Origin: Anaerovibrio lipolyticus DSM 3074
Lineage (GTDB): Bacteria; Bacillota; Negativicutes; Selenomonadales; Selenomonadaceae
Direction: 5' to 3'
Assembly (NCBI RefSeq): GCF_900141865.1
Contig: NZ_FQYW01000003.1
Coordinates: 124,001-188,000 of the forward strand
DNA: 64,000 bases
The notes under the pieces are model-generated. The model saw only the letters and a list, made by a program, of their open reading frames with translations, ran no database searches and was not told the origin of the DNA. The translations under genes were made by a program, and so were the position numbers. Below, piece by piece: positions 1 to 9,031 of the stretch; within the stretch, counting starts at the first letter, position 1; every line of letters begins with the position of its first letter.

Positions 1-233
1 GCCACATTGGTCAGGAAAGCAATAATATCATGGTTGGTTTCCTTCTCAATTTCCTTTACTCGATCCAGCTCGAAATGGGCCTTTTCACGAATGTTCCTGG
101 CAGCCTCCTTTGGAATCTCCCCCAACTCTGCCATAGCTTCGCAAGCGGCGATTTCCACATCCAGCATAACCTCAAACTCATGCTGCAGAGTCCAGATATT
201 ACCCATTTCAGGGTTGGTATACCGTTCGATCAT
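1..233 (-). CDS. purB: Adenylosuccinate lyase, N-terminal fragment
   Basis: The gene runs off the left edge, so only the first 77 or so residues are present. They read MIERYTNPEMGNIW, then a segment with MLDVEIAACEAMAELGEIP and KETNHDIIAFLTN, which is the typical N-terminus of bacterial PurB. PurB cleaves SAICAR to AICAR and adenylosuccinate to AMP in purine synthesis. The ATG at 233 is preceded by AAGGAGG with good spacing. A stand-alone AICAR transformylase gene, the next step after the SAICAR cleavage, starts at the other end of the window. The product call is firm for a fragment this conserved; the catalytic part lies outside the window. Confidence 0.93.
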   Translation of the reverse strand, partial: MIERYTNPEMGNIWTLQHEFEVMLDVEIAACEAMAELGEIPKEAARNIREKAHFELDRVKEIEKETNHDIIAFLTNV

Positions 234-378
234 TGATGCAATTCCTCCTTAAAAAAGAAAACAGCTTATTGCCCGAATTTACGGGCGGGGAGAATAATTA
301 TTCACCCCATTGTTATCCGCATACATCATAGCATTAGACAGAAGGCACTGTCAACCGCTACGCCATGTATACAAGGCC

Positions 379-1890
379 TTAATACATCACGCTGTCATCA
401 AGATGAACGAAGCCTGATACCAGCTCCTTGGCAATATTTGTGAGCTTATCACAATCACCGGCGTGCTTGCCCTCGATATTCATTGGCATATTTGGATCAT
501 GGAGGGACAGGCGAAGAAGAATCCAACCCTCGTTAGGGAATACAAGACGAACGCCCTCGTAGGATGGGGAAGCCACCTGAATTCCACGGGCCTCAGCCAG
601 CTCCTTGAACTCCTCAAGAACACCTCTGCCGTAGGTCTTATAATCCTCCAGGCCACGGATGTATAAACGATACTCTCTGGCCTCTGCAGGGTAACCCAGC
701 TCCTCAATAAGACTGGCAAGAGTCTTGTCCTCGCGTTTAGCCTTGGCAGCGGCTATAATCAGCTTAACAGCCAAATATGCCCCATCATCCAAATAATAGT
801 TTTCCTGCAGGGCACCATGGCCAGAGGTCTCAATGGCCAATGGGGATACAATACCTTCCTCGTTGAGGCGGATACATTCATTGATGACATTCTTATAGCC
901 TCTCTTGAAGCGATGATGCTTCAAATGAAGGCTTCCCTCCAAAAATTCGGTGAGCTCATCGGAGGTTACAGAATCCGTAACAATGGTACTGCCCGGATAA
1001 TCAGGAGCCAGAATAGACGCCATCATGGCTATAAGGGCATTACGGCTTATAGTCTTCCCATCTGGCAGCACTGCTCCCATACGGTCCACATCAGTATCAA
1101 AAATAAGTCCCAAATCTGCATTGGAATCATTAACAATTTTTTTAATAGAAGCCATGGCCTCCTTGTTCTCAGGGTTAGGAACGTGATTAGGGAACCGTCC
1201 GTCAGGATCAAGATACTTACTGCCGGTAGTATCTGCCCCCAATGGCTTTAATACCTTGTCCGCAAAGAAACCCCCGGCTCCATTGCCTGCATCCACCACA
1301 ATTTTCATGCCGGAGAGAGGCTGCATGTAGTTCTCCTCCAGATTGGCACCCACTCTGATTTTTTCACACAAATATTCGGAGTAAAGATCGATAAGCTCCA
1401 AGGTCTCCACGTCACTGATATCATATTCCGCAGGCTCCAGCTTGGCTGCTCCCTTGAGAATGGCCTTAATATCAGCCTTCTCCAAACCGCCTTCAGCCGT
1501 AAAGAATTTCAAACCATTACGGTTATATGGCAAATGACTGGCGGTAATCATGATGGCACCGTCCATCTGGGTGTCTTCAAAAACAATAGACATAAACATG
1601 GCAGGGGTGGAGGAAAGACCGCAGTCAAAAACCCGTGCCCCCAAATTCATAGCCCCCTGTATTGCAGCTTCCTTCAGGCTCTCAGCACTCAGACGGGAGT
1701 CATGGCCAACGGCAATCTTCAGCTTATTGGCGGGCTTACCAATTTTCTCTGCCAAAAAATTAACAAAGGCGGCACCAATAACATTGGCAACGTCATGAGT
1801 AAGGGTGACATCCTCGCCTTCAACACCTTCCATGGCAACACCGCGTATATCGCTGCCATTTTGCAGCTTTAACAACATTTTTTCGTCCAT
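379..1890 (-). CDS. Phosphomannomutase/phosphoglucomutase family protein
   Basis: A 503-residue member of the alpha-D-phosphohexomutase superfamily, which interconverts hexose 1- and 6-phosphates for envelope and nucleotide-sugar synthesis. The phosphoserine loop (TASHLPYNRNGLK), the metal-binding loop (FDTDVDRMG) and a sugar-binding loop (IETSGHGAL) are all visible in the expected order. A GTG nine bases further upstream (1899) overlaps the GGAGG ribosome-binding site, so the ATG at 1890, eight bases after GGAGG, is preferred. Whether it acts mainly on mannose or glucose phosphate cannot be read from the sequence. It is divergent from the DUF2232 operon. Confidence 0.9.
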   Translation of the reverse strand: MDEKMLLKLQNGSDIRGVAMEGVEGEDVTLTHDVANVIGAAFVNFLAEKIGKPANKLKIAVGHDSRLSAESLKEAAIQGAMNLGARVFDCGLSSTPAMFMSIVFEDTQMDGAIMITASHLPYNRNGLKFFTAEGGLEKADIKAILKGAAKLEPAEYDISDVETLELIDLYSEYLCEKIRVGANLEENYMQPLSGMKIVVDAGNGAGGFFADKVLKPLGADTTGSKYLDPDGRFPNHVPNPENKEAMASIKKIVNDSNADLGLIFDTDVDRMGAVLPDGKTISRNALIAMMASILAPDYPGSTIVTDSVTSDELTEFLEGSLHLKHHRFKRGYKNVINECIRLNEEGIVSPLAIETSGHGALQENYYLDDGAYLAVKLIIAAAKAKREDKTLASLIEELGYPAEAREYRLYIRGLEDYKTYGRGVLEEFKELAEARGIQVASPSYEGVRLVFPNEGWILLRLSLHDPNMPMNIEGKHAGDCDKLTNIAKELVSGFVHLDDSVMY

Positions 1891-1946
1891 ATTGAACACC
1901 TCCAGGGTATTTTTTTCTATATTTGATATTATAACTCAATTGGACA

Positions 1947-1959
1947 CTTAGTACCACTA
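1947..1959. repeat. CTTAGTACCACTA motif, first copy
   Basis: Thirteen bases in the divergent intergenic region between the phosphohexomutase and DUF2232 genes. The core TTAGT-ACC-ACTAA is an inverted repeat. The same 13-mer recurs at 29380-29392 inside the large hairpin upstream of gmhA. It may be a regulator site or a remnant of a dispersed repeat. Confidence 0.4.
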
Positions 1960-2057
1960 ACAGTACACAGGTGGCATGTTTTTTTATAAAATGATATAAT
2001 GATGAATTAATGCGGGGTAGTCTCCATCTCGCGTTACTATTTAAGGAGATTGAAAGC

Positions 2058-3014
2058 ATGGCAGATATAAAAATAAAATCTATGACGGAAAGCAGCCTAT
2101 TGGTGGCTATCACTGTTATAGTGGCCTTAGTGGGAGTCTATATCCCCCTGTTGGGTGAAGTAGCTATTTTAATTTGGCCTTTGCCCATTCTGATTCTGGA
2201 GGTACGGCACGGTCTAAAGTGGGCCCTGCTGAGTGTATTGGCCGCCGGAATTATTATGGCCATACTGATTGAACCCATGTCGGCTATCAGACTGGTATTG
2301 GGCTTTGCCCCACCGGCTATTGCCCTTGGATATGGCTTCCGAAGGGCTCTACCCGCTGGTCAGAACCTGCTCATATCCCTGGTAACCGCTGTAATATCCA
2401 TGCTGTTGGCCTTGGGACTGTTTTTGGCCATTACAGGTATTAATCCCTTCAACATGGAGCTGGAGATGATGGAGGACACCTTCAATTCTTCTATTTCAGC
2501 TTATGAGGCCATGGGGGTACCGGCCGACAAGGTTGCCGAGATGAAAGACAACTTTGGCCAGGCCTTTAAGCTAGTGGGGATGCTAATGCCGCTGATAATA
2601 ATCTGCTCCGGCCTTATTACCACCCTCATTAACTATGTTATGGGACGTAAGGTGCTGACCCATTTGGGCTATAATCTTCCAAAGCTGCCACCCCTTGACC
2701 AGTGGCGTTTGCCTGTAGCCCTATTTTACCTCTTTGGTTTTTCTCTGGTGGGAATTTACTGGGGGGAATCACGCAATATCTCATTATTGACTCAGATTTC
2801 CTACAATGCATTTTTCCTCACTACCTGTACTGGTTTTGTTCAAGGAGTGGCCATACTGAGCAGCCTGCTTAGAAACAAAATCTCCAGATGGATGTTCTGG
2901 ATTATCATTGGCTTCATATTTATTAACGGACTGTTGGCTCAGCTGTTAGCCTTTGTGGGCCTGTTTGATATGATTTTTGATTATCGCAAGCGTTTTTCTG
3001 CAAGACGCAATTAA
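2058..3014 (+). CDS. DUF2232 (YybS-like) integral membrane protein
   Basis: A polytopic membrane protein of 318 residues with about eight hydrophobic segments, matching the DUF2232/YybS family that commonly precedes gdpP and rplI in Firmicutes. Its molecular function is not established. The ATG at 2058 follows TTAAGGAGA at proper spacing. An upstream in-frame start at 2010 would add a segment unlike the family and is not supported by a ribosome-binding site. A TATAAT hexamer at 1995-2000 could be the -10 of the promoter for the whole DUF2232-gdpP-rplI-lon-dnaB operon. The gene is 22 bases from gdpP. Confidence 0.85.
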   Translation: MADIKIKSMTESSLLVAITVIVALVGVYIPLLGEVAILIWPLPILILEVRHGLKWALLSVLAAGIIMAILIEPMSAIRLVLGFAPPAIALGYGFRRALPAGQNLLISLVTAVISMLLALGLFLAITGINPFNMELEMMEDTFNSSISAYEAMGVPADKVAEMKDNFGQAFKLVGMLMPLIIICSGLITTLINYVMGRKVLTHLGYNLPKLPPLDQWRLPVALFYLFGFSLVGIYWGESRNISLLTQISYNAFFLTTCTGFVQGVAILSSLLRNKISRWMFWIIIGFIFINGLLAQLLAFVGLFDMIFDYRKRFSARRN

Positions 3015-3036
3015 TTAGAAACAGAGGTTTATTAAA

Positions 3037-5061
3037 ATGCCTAGAAATCTAAATGCCTGGATTGATATTGCCATTATACATTTGGCCGCCCTTTTGTTGG
3101 TGGTTGTACTGTTTTTATACAACTGGTATATCGGTGCAGCATCACTGATGGTATGGTGCGCCACCTTGTTCTTCGGCTATGAACGGTGTCGCTATCGAAG
3201 TGAGGAATTTGCCCACTATTGCCATACTGTAATCAGCAATGTTAATGATGCTTCCAACTACGCCCTGGATAATCTGCCACAGATGATTGTCATCACAGAT
3301 AAAAGCGGACGACTCCAGTGGTTTAACAAGGAGCTGGAAAAGCACATCAGGGTTATTCCGGAATATGGTATGTCCATCAGCAAGGGCGATGATGCCTTTT
3401 GGCCGGAGCTGGATTTGAATTCTATCTGGGGTAAAAACGGGGAAACTGTATTTATCCATGAAAATGTCCATTACAAGGTAAAATATGTGCCTATCGCCAC
3501 CAAGGATGACTCCTGTGGACTTATGGCCCTTTATGTTATTGATGACACTCCTTTTCAGCTGCTGAAGCGTATTCACGCCAACAGCCGCTCAGTCCTCATG
3601 TACATTCAGATTGATAACTACAATGACGTACTGAAGGGCCTGAATGATGCGGAGAAAAACAGTCTCATATTTGAGGCCAACAAGATGATTGATGAATGGA
3701 CCACACACCTTGAGGGCTATACCCGTCGTATCAGCAACGATATGTATATTGCGGTTATTGAGCGCCGCAATCTGGATATGGCCATAGGTGAAAAGTTTGA
3801 TATTTTAGACAAGATTCACAATCTCTTTAACACCACCAGCAAGCTGCCAATTACCCTTAGTATGGGTATTTCCGTGGCTGACCGTCAGACCTACATTGAG
3901 CTGGGCCAGCAAGCCCAGGCTATGCTGGATCTGGCACTGAGCCGTGGTGGTGACCAGGCAGCTATTATGATGAACGGCCAGACCAGCTTCTTTGGTGGAA
4001 AAACCAAAGCACTGGAAAAGCAGAACCGGGTTAAGGCCAGAGTTATGGCCTCCAACATTAAAGCCCTCATGCAAACTGCCGATGAGATATTTATCATGGG
4101 CCATCACAACGAGGACTTCGATGCTCTTGGTGCTGCCATGGGTGTGGCCCGCATGGCCAAAATCCTTGAAAAGCCAGTTCACATTATCCTCAGCGACATG
4201 AACGAGGGCATTGATAAGATTATCGATTTGCTGTCCTCCCGTGAGGAATATGCAGGACTCTTTATTCCTAACGACAAGGTGGTAAACATTACTGCCCAGA
4301 ATCCTGTACTCTTCGTGGTGGATACCTTTATTCCTCATCTCACTGCCGCCCCGGAAATGCTAGAGCGCATTGAGCAGGTGGTAGTAATCGACCACCATAG
4401 ACGCAGTGAGAACTGCATCAAAAATACAAAAATTGCCTACACTGAAACTGCCACCAGCTCTACCAGTGAGCTGGTTACAGAGCTGCTTATGTACTTTGGT
4501 GATGAGCTAAAAATCAGCCGCATAGAGGCCATTGCCTTGTACTGCGGTATTTTGGTGGATACAAAGAACTTTGCTGTTCAGGTGGGTGTGCGCACCTTTG
4601 AAGCGGCAGCATATCTTCGCCGTTGGGGTGCTGATCTGGTGGCTGTCCGCCAGCTCTTTAGAACTGACTTTGCCACTGAGGTGGCAGAGGCCAAGGCCAA
4701 GGCCACAGCCAATATGCTGCCAAATGGCCTTATTATTACAAAATGTCCTGAAGTCATGCCTAATATTCAGGTGGTAGCAGCTCAGGTGGCGGACTCCATG
4801 CTGAGAATCGAAGGGGTCCGGGTCAGCATAGTGGTATTCCAGCTGACTCAGAATACTGTAGGTGTCAGTGCCCGCTCCGCAGGGGATATAAATGTTCAGC
4901 TTATCATGGAAAACTTTGGTGGCGGCGGCCATCAGAATGTGGCTGGAACCCAGCTGAAGGATGGCACTGTGGATGATGTTTATAACCAAGTATTGGAATA
5001 TACAAATAGCTTTATAGAGGAGTTTGATAGCAATGAAAGTAATACTGCAGAAGGACGTTAA
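3037..5061 (+). CDS. gdpP: Cyclic-di-AMP phosphodiesterase GdpP
   Basis: A 674-residue membrane-anchored phosphodiesterase that hydrolyses c-di-AMP to pApA. Two N-terminal membrane helices (about residues 8-55) are followed by a PAS-like domain (about 85-165), a degenerate GGDEF domain (about 180-310, keeping only a GGDQ remnant), a DHH domain with MGHHNEDFDALG (from residue 354) and VVIDHH (DHH at 452-454), and a C-terminal DHHA1 domain with FGGGGHQNVAG. The order and length are those of Bacillus GdpP/YybT. The end overlaps the rplI start by 29 bases, suggesting translational coupling. The neighbourhood (DUF2232, rplI, dnaB) is the classic one. With trkA/trkH nearby, K+ control by c-di-AMP is possible but is inference. 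Confidence 0.96.
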   Translation: MPRNLNAWIDIAIIHLAALLLVVVLFLYNWYIGAASLMVWCATLFFGYERCRYRSEEFAHYCHTVISNVNDASNYALDNLPQMIVITDKSGRLQWFNKELEKHIRVIPEYGMSISKGDDAFWPELDLNSIWGKNGETVFIHENVHYKVKYVPIATKDDSCGLMALYVIDDTPFQLLKRIHANSRSVLMYIQIDNYNDVLKGLNDAEKNSLIFEANKMIDEWTTHLEGYTRRISNDMYIAVIERRNLDMAIGEKFDILDKIHNLFNTTSKLPITLSMGISVADRQTYIELGQQAQAMLDLALSRGGDQAAIMMNGQTSFFGGKTKALEKQNRVKARVMASNIKALMQTADEIFIMGHHNEDFDALGAAMGVARMAKILEKPVHIILSDMNEGIDKIIDLLSSREEYAGLFIPNDKVVNITAQNPVLFVVDTFIPHLTAAPEMLERIEQVVVIDHHRRSENCIKNTKIAYTETATSSTSELVTELLMYFGDELKISRIEAIALYCGILVDTKNFAVQVGVRTFEAAAYLRRWGADLVAVRQLFRTDFATEVAEAKAKATANMLPNGLIITKCPEVMPNIQVVAAQVADSMLRIEGVRVSIVVFQLTQNTVGVSARSAGDINVQLIMENFGGGGHQNVAGTQLKDGTVDDVYNQVLEYTNSFIEEFDSNESNTAEGR

Positions 5062-5479
5062 GAACGTAGGTAAAAAAGGTGATATCGTAGAGGTTTCCGA
5101 CGGCTACGGCCGCAATTTTCTGCTGCCAAAGAAGGTGGCTGTGGAAGCAACCTCCAACAATATAAATGTTGCCAAGGCCCAGGCTGGCTCCGCTGCCCGC
5201 AAGAAGGCCCAGGACACTGATGAGGCCAAGCTCATGGCTGCCCAGCTTTCCCAGGTCAGCGTTACCATTCCTGTAAAAATCGGTGAAAACGGCCGTCTTT
5301 TTGGCTCCGTTGGTGGCAAGGACATTGCCGAGGTATTGAAGAAAAAGCACAACATTGATATTGATAAGCGTAAGATTTCCCTTAAGACTGAAATTTCCGG
5401 CGTAGGCACCTATGAGGCAATCATTAAGGTGCACCCAGAAATCACCTCCACTATTAAGGTAGAAGTAGTACAGGGTTAA
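5033..5479 (+). CDS. rplI: Large ribosomal subunit protein bL9
   Basis: A 148-residue protein with the diagnostic bL9 N-terminus (MKVILQKDVKNVGKKGDIVEVSDGYGRNFL), a long connecting helix rich in Ala/Lys, and a C-terminal rRNA-binding domain (FGSVGGKDIAEVLKKKHNIDIDKRKI). The ATG at 5033 lies inside the end of gdpP and follows AGAGGAG. A TTG nine bases earlier would not fit the conserved N-terminus. Confidence 0.98.
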   Translation: MKVILQKDVKNVGKKGDIVEVSDGYGRNFLLPKKVAVEATSNNINVAKAQAGSAARKKAQDTDEAKLMAAQLSQVSVTIPVKIGENGRLFGSVGGKDIAEVLKKKHNIDIDKRKISLKTEISGVGTYEAIIKVHPEITSTIKVEVVQG

Positions 5480-5491
5480 TAGGTTTTATTC

Positions 5492-7483
5492 ATGAAGAAT
5501 TTCTTTTCTAAATTGTTAAATCTCAAAACCCAGGACCGTGATGCCAATCTGGATTCTGCCAAGGCAGCTCTGGAGGCTGAAATGGGTCCCCGTGATGAGG
5601 TGGACAGAAAAATAGATGCCCTGTTTAATCTGCTTGTGGACTATTACGGCTCCGACAAGCTGGTTATCAAGGCAGGCAAAATGGACGCTTTACAGTACGT
5701 GCGCTCACCTAAAAGAGGTGAGCGTGTACTTGCTTTACAGAGAATTATTAACGAAAATCCCACCATCAAGGAGGTACCCAAGGATGATGAGCTGCTAAAC
5801 ATATTGGAGCAGCTTACGGAGCAGTTCTCCGATATTCTGGCCCGCCGCTCGGTGGAGGATGATTTGGAGAAGAAGGTGGCAGAGCGCCTTGAGGAAAATC
5901 ATCAGGATTACGTTAAGGACATAAAAATGCAGATTCTCAAAGAGGAGAAAAAGAATGTGGAATCTCCTCTGGAGCAGAAGAAGCGGGAGCATTTGGAGGA
6001 TCTGGAGAAGGTTAGTCTGACCCAGTCTGTTATGGAGCTTTTACGACCATCCTCCACAGATGAAATTGTAGGCCAGAAAAGGGCTGTGGACTCCTTGCTG
6101 GCCAAGCTCAGTTCCCCATATCCACAGCATCTTATCCTGTACGGGCCACCGGGAGTGGGCAAAACCACTGCCGCCCGCCTTGTGCTGGAAGAGGCTAAAA
6201 AGCGGAAGCTATCTCCCTTTACTGATGATGCACCTTTCATTGAAACAGATGGTACAACCTTACGCTGGGATCCCCGGGACATGACCAACCCGTTGCTGGG
6301 CTCTGTCCATGACCCTATTTACCAAGGAGCCCGTAGGGATCTGGCTGATACTGGTATTCCGGAGCCAAAGCCCGGACTGGTTACCGATGCCCATGGTGGT
6401 ATTCTCTTTATTGACGAAATCGGCGAAATGGATGTTATGCTCCAAAACAAGCTCCTTAAGGTTCTTGAGGATAAGCGGGCTTTCTTTGAATCCGCCTATT
6501 ATGATCCGGCTGACGAGAAGATTCCTCCTTATATCAAAAAATTATTTGAAGAGGGGGCTCCGGCTGACTTCGTACTCATTGGTGCCACTACCAGAGAAGC
6601 ATCACACATCAATCCGGCTCTCCGTTCCAGATGTGCGGAAATATATTTCGAGCCACTGACTCCTGCCAATATTCAGGAAATCGTACGAAATGCCGCCAAA
6701 AAGCTCTCCGCAGATTTAGGGGATGGAGTGGCAGAGCTTATAAGTGAATATACCATCGAAGGCCGTAAAGCCATAAACATTTTGGCAGATGCCTACAGTC
6801 TTGCTTTAGAACGTAATGCCCAGCAGGAGTTGGACCAAGAGGCTGACGTCACAGTTTCCATTGAAAAGGCGGACATTTACAGGGTGGCCCAGGTGAGCCG
6901 TCTAAGTCCTTATGTGACCCAAAAGGCGTCAGATCGTCTGGAGGTAGGCCATATTTTCGGTTTGGGAGTGGCAGGCTTTTTGGGCTCCGTTATTGAAATC
7001 GAGGCCATTGCCTTTGAAGCCCGTGAAAAGGGCAAGGGGACAGTGCGCTTTAATGAAACCGCCGGCAGTATGGCCAAGGACTCCGTATTTAACGCGGCCT
7101 CCGTGGTGCGTATGATTACGGGTAAGGATATTCACGATTACGACATTCACATTAACGTTATTGGTGGAGGCAATATTGACGGTCCAAGTGCCGGAACCGC
7201 CATTCTTACCGCTATTTTATCCGCCATCACCAAGCGTCCTATCCGTCAGGATGTGGCAGTGACAGGAGAAATTTCTCTTCAGGGGCGCGTCCGTCCCGTG
7301 GGTGGCGTCTTCGAAAAGGCTTATGGCGCCAAACAGGCGGGTATAAAGACCCTGATTATTCCAAAGGAAAACAGCAAGGATATTCCAAAGCAGCATCTGG
7401 GACTGGATATTCACCCCGTTTCCACTGCCAAGGAAGCATTTGATTTACTTCTGGCTCCGGAGCCAGAAAAATCGGAGGATTAG
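5492..7483 (+). CDS. Lon-family ATP-dependent protease, LonB/LonC type
   Basis: A 663-residue AAA+ serine protease. The N-terminal third is helical and charged rather than a LonA-type LAN domain. The Walker A motif GPPGVGKTT starts near residue 218 and Walker B is ILFIDEIGEM. The C-terminal Lon protease domain carries the catalytic dyad in GPSAGTA (Ser566) and FEKAYGAK (Lys609), spaced 43 residues as in E. coli Lon. The gene lies between rplI and dnaB, thirteen bases after rplI and four before dnaB. It most resembles the LonC/LonB group first described in spore formers. Whether this organism sporulates cannot be judged here. The ribosome-binding site is weak. Confidence 0.88.
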   Translation: MKNFFSKLLNLKTQDRDANLDSAKAALEAEMGPRDEVDRKIDALFNLLVDYYGSDKLVIKAGKMDALQYVRSPKRGERVLALQRIINENPTIKEVPKDDELLNILEQLTEQFSDILARRSVEDDLEKKVAERLEENHQDYVKDIKMQILKEEKKNVESPLEQKKREHLEDLEKVSLTQSVMELLRPSSTDEIVGQKRAVDSLLAKLSSPYPQHLILYGPPGVGKTTAARLVLEEAKKRKLSPFTDDAPFIETDGTTLRWDPRDMTNPLLGSVHDPIYQGARRDLADTGIPEPKPGLVTDAHGGILFIDEIGEMDVMLQNKLLKVLEDKRAFFESAYYDPADEKIPPYIKKLFEEGAPADFVLIGATTREASHINPALRSRCAEIYFEPLTPANIQEIVRNAAKKLSADLGDGVAELISEYTIEGRKAINILADAYSLALERNAQQELDQEADVTVSIEKADIYRVAQVSRLSPYVTQKASDRLEVGHIFGLGVAGFLGSVIEIEAIAFEAREKGKGTVRFNETAGSMAKDSVFNAASVVRMITGKDIHDYDIHINVIGGGNIDGPSAGTAILTAILSAITKRPIRQDVAVTGEISLQGRVRPVGGVFEKAYGAKQAGIKTLIIPKENSKDIPKQHLGLDIHPVSTAKEAFDLLLAPEPEKSED

Positions 7484-7486
7484 CAG

Positions 7487-8824
7487 ATGCCAATGATTGA
7501 TAGAGTTCCACCTCAAAACATAGATGCTGAACAGGCTGTTTTGGGAGCCATGCTAATAAAAAAAGAGGCCATCGCCGAAGTTTCCCAGATTTTACGACCT
7601 GAGGATTTCTACCGTGATGCACACAAAATCGTATATGAAGCCATGCTGGCTCTCTTTAACAAAAACGAGCCGGCGGACATCGTCACCGTTTCCGATTATC
7701 TCAACAATGAGAATCTTATGGAAAAGGTGGGTGGTGTTACCTTTATTACTGCCTTGGCCAATACTGTTCCAACAGCAGCCAATGTTACCTACCATGCCAA
7801 GATAGTGCGTGAAAAGTCTGATTTGAGACACCTGATAAATACCGCCACAGACATTGCGGGCATGGCCTACGAGTCCTCCGACGATGTGGCTGACGTTATT
7901 GATAAGTCGGAAAAGATGATTATGGAGGTGGCCAACCGCCAGAATGTCAGTGCCTTTACCCCAATGCGGGACATCGTAATGGAGACCTTTGACAAAATCA
8001 ATGTGCTCTACGAAAGCAAGGGGGGACTTACTGGTATTCCCTGCGGCTTTACGGATTTGGACAAGCTCACCTCCGGCCTTCAGGCCTCTGACCTTATTTT
8101 GGTGGCTGCCCGCCCAAGTATGGGTAAGACCGCCTTCACTCTTAACATAGGTGCCCATGTGGCCCTGAAGGAACACAAGAACGTGGCCTTCTTCTCCCTG
8201 GAAATGTCCAAGCAGCAGCTGGTTCAGCGTATGCTGTGCTCCGAGGGTGGTATTGACTCCCAAAAGCTCCGTAAAGGAGAACTAGACAAAACTGACTGGA
8301 GTAAGCTGGTAAACGTGGCCAACAAAGTAGCAGAGGCGCCTTTATATATTGATGATACCGCTGGTATCACCGTAATGGAGCTACGGTCCAAGGCCCGCCG
8401 TCTGAAAGCAGAAAAGGGACTGGATCTGATTATCATCGACTACCTCCAGCTGATGCAGGGACGCACCGGCAAGGGGGCCACAGATAACCGTCAGCAGGAA
8501 ATATCCGAGATTTCCCGTTCACTGAAGGCGGTGGCCCGTGAGCTGAATGTTCCCGTCATTGCCCTTTCCCAGCTTTCCCGAAGCGTGGAAAGCCGCCAGA
8601 TAAAGCGTCCTATGCTCAGTGACCTCCGTGAATCCGGTTCCCTGGAGCAGGATGCGGATATCGTAATGTTCCTCTACCGCGAGGATTACTACGATCCGGA
8701 AACGGTAAATAAAAATATTACCGAGGTTATTGTGGCCAAGCATCGTAATGGTCCTGTGGATACGGTGAAGATGTTCTTCAAGAAGGAATTTACCCGTTTC
8801 AACGACTTGTCCAAGATGCAGTAA
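7487..8824 (+). CDS. dnaB: Replicative DNA helicase DnaB
   Basis: A 445-residue hexameric helicase that unwinds DNA at the replication fork (called DnaC in Bacillus). The N-terminal domain opens with RVPPQNIDAEQAVLGAML. The RecA-like domain has Walker A (ARPSMGKTAF), Walker B (IIIDYLQLM), SLEMSKQQLVQRM and the C-terminal DLRESGSLEQDAD motif. The ATG follows CGGAGG by eight bases, inside the end of the Lon gene. It is the last gene of the operon and is followed by a strong terminator. No DnaI-like loader gene adjoins it. A DciA-type protein is encoded near recF. Confidence 0.97.
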   Translation: MPMIDRVPPQNIDAEQAVLGAMLIKKEAIAEVSQILRPEDFYRDAHKIVYEAMLALFNKNEPADIVTVSDYLNNENLMEKVGGVTFITALANTVPTAANVTYHAKIVREKSDLRHLINTATDIAGMAYESSDDVADVIDKSEKMIMEVANRQNVSAFTPMRDIVMETFDKINVLYESKGGLTGIPCGFTDLDKLTSGLQASDLILVAARPSMGKTAFTLNIGAHVALKEHKNVAFFSLEMSKQQLVQRMLCSEGGIDSQKLRKGELDKTDWSKLVNVANKVAEAPLYIDDTAGITVMELRSKARRLKAEKGLDLIIIDYLQLMQGRTGKGATDNRQQEISEISRSLKAVARELNVPVIALSQLSRSVESRQIKRPMLSDLRESGSLEQDADIVMFLYREDYYDPETVNKNITEVIVAKHRNGPVDTVKMFFKKEFTRFNDLSKMQ

Positions 8825-8848
8825 TGACATAGTTTATCGTTCAAATTT

Positions 8849-8900
8849 AAAGCCTGATTTATCCATATCATTTATCTCCATGGATAATCGGGCTTTTTTG
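8849..8900 (+). terminator. Intrinsic terminator after dnaB
   Basis: AAAGCCTGATT-ATCCA pairs with TGGAT-AATCGGGCTTT and is followed by a run of T. It ends the DUF2232-dnaB operon. Confidence 0.85.
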
Positions 8901-8935
8901 TGTCCAAAAATTTTTTAAAAATAATAAAAAGCCTA

Positions 8936-8964
8936 TTGACAACCAAAATGGTAGGTATTAAAAT
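8936..8964 (+). promoter_or_regulatory. Sigma-A type promoter of cysK with operator-like dyad
   Basis: TTGACA (8936-8941), a 17-base spacer and TAAAAT (8959-8964) form a near-consensus promoter. The spacer contains ACCAAAATGGT (8942-8952), whose ends ACCA/TGGT are inverted repeats. A repressor bound there would block RNA polymerase. Confidence 0.75.
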
Positions 8965-8975
8965 ACAAACATACT

Positions 8976-8989
8976 AAACATATATGTTT
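8976..8989. promoter_or_regulatory. Perfect 14-bp palindrome downstream of the cysK promoter
   Basis: AAACATATATGTTT is self-complementary over all 14 bases and lies a few bases downstream of the expected cysK transcription start, an operator-like position. The regulator is unknown. Confidence 0.55.
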
Positions 8990-9031
8990 TCACCAACGAA
9001 CTAATACATAATATTTTAGGAGGCGTTTATT

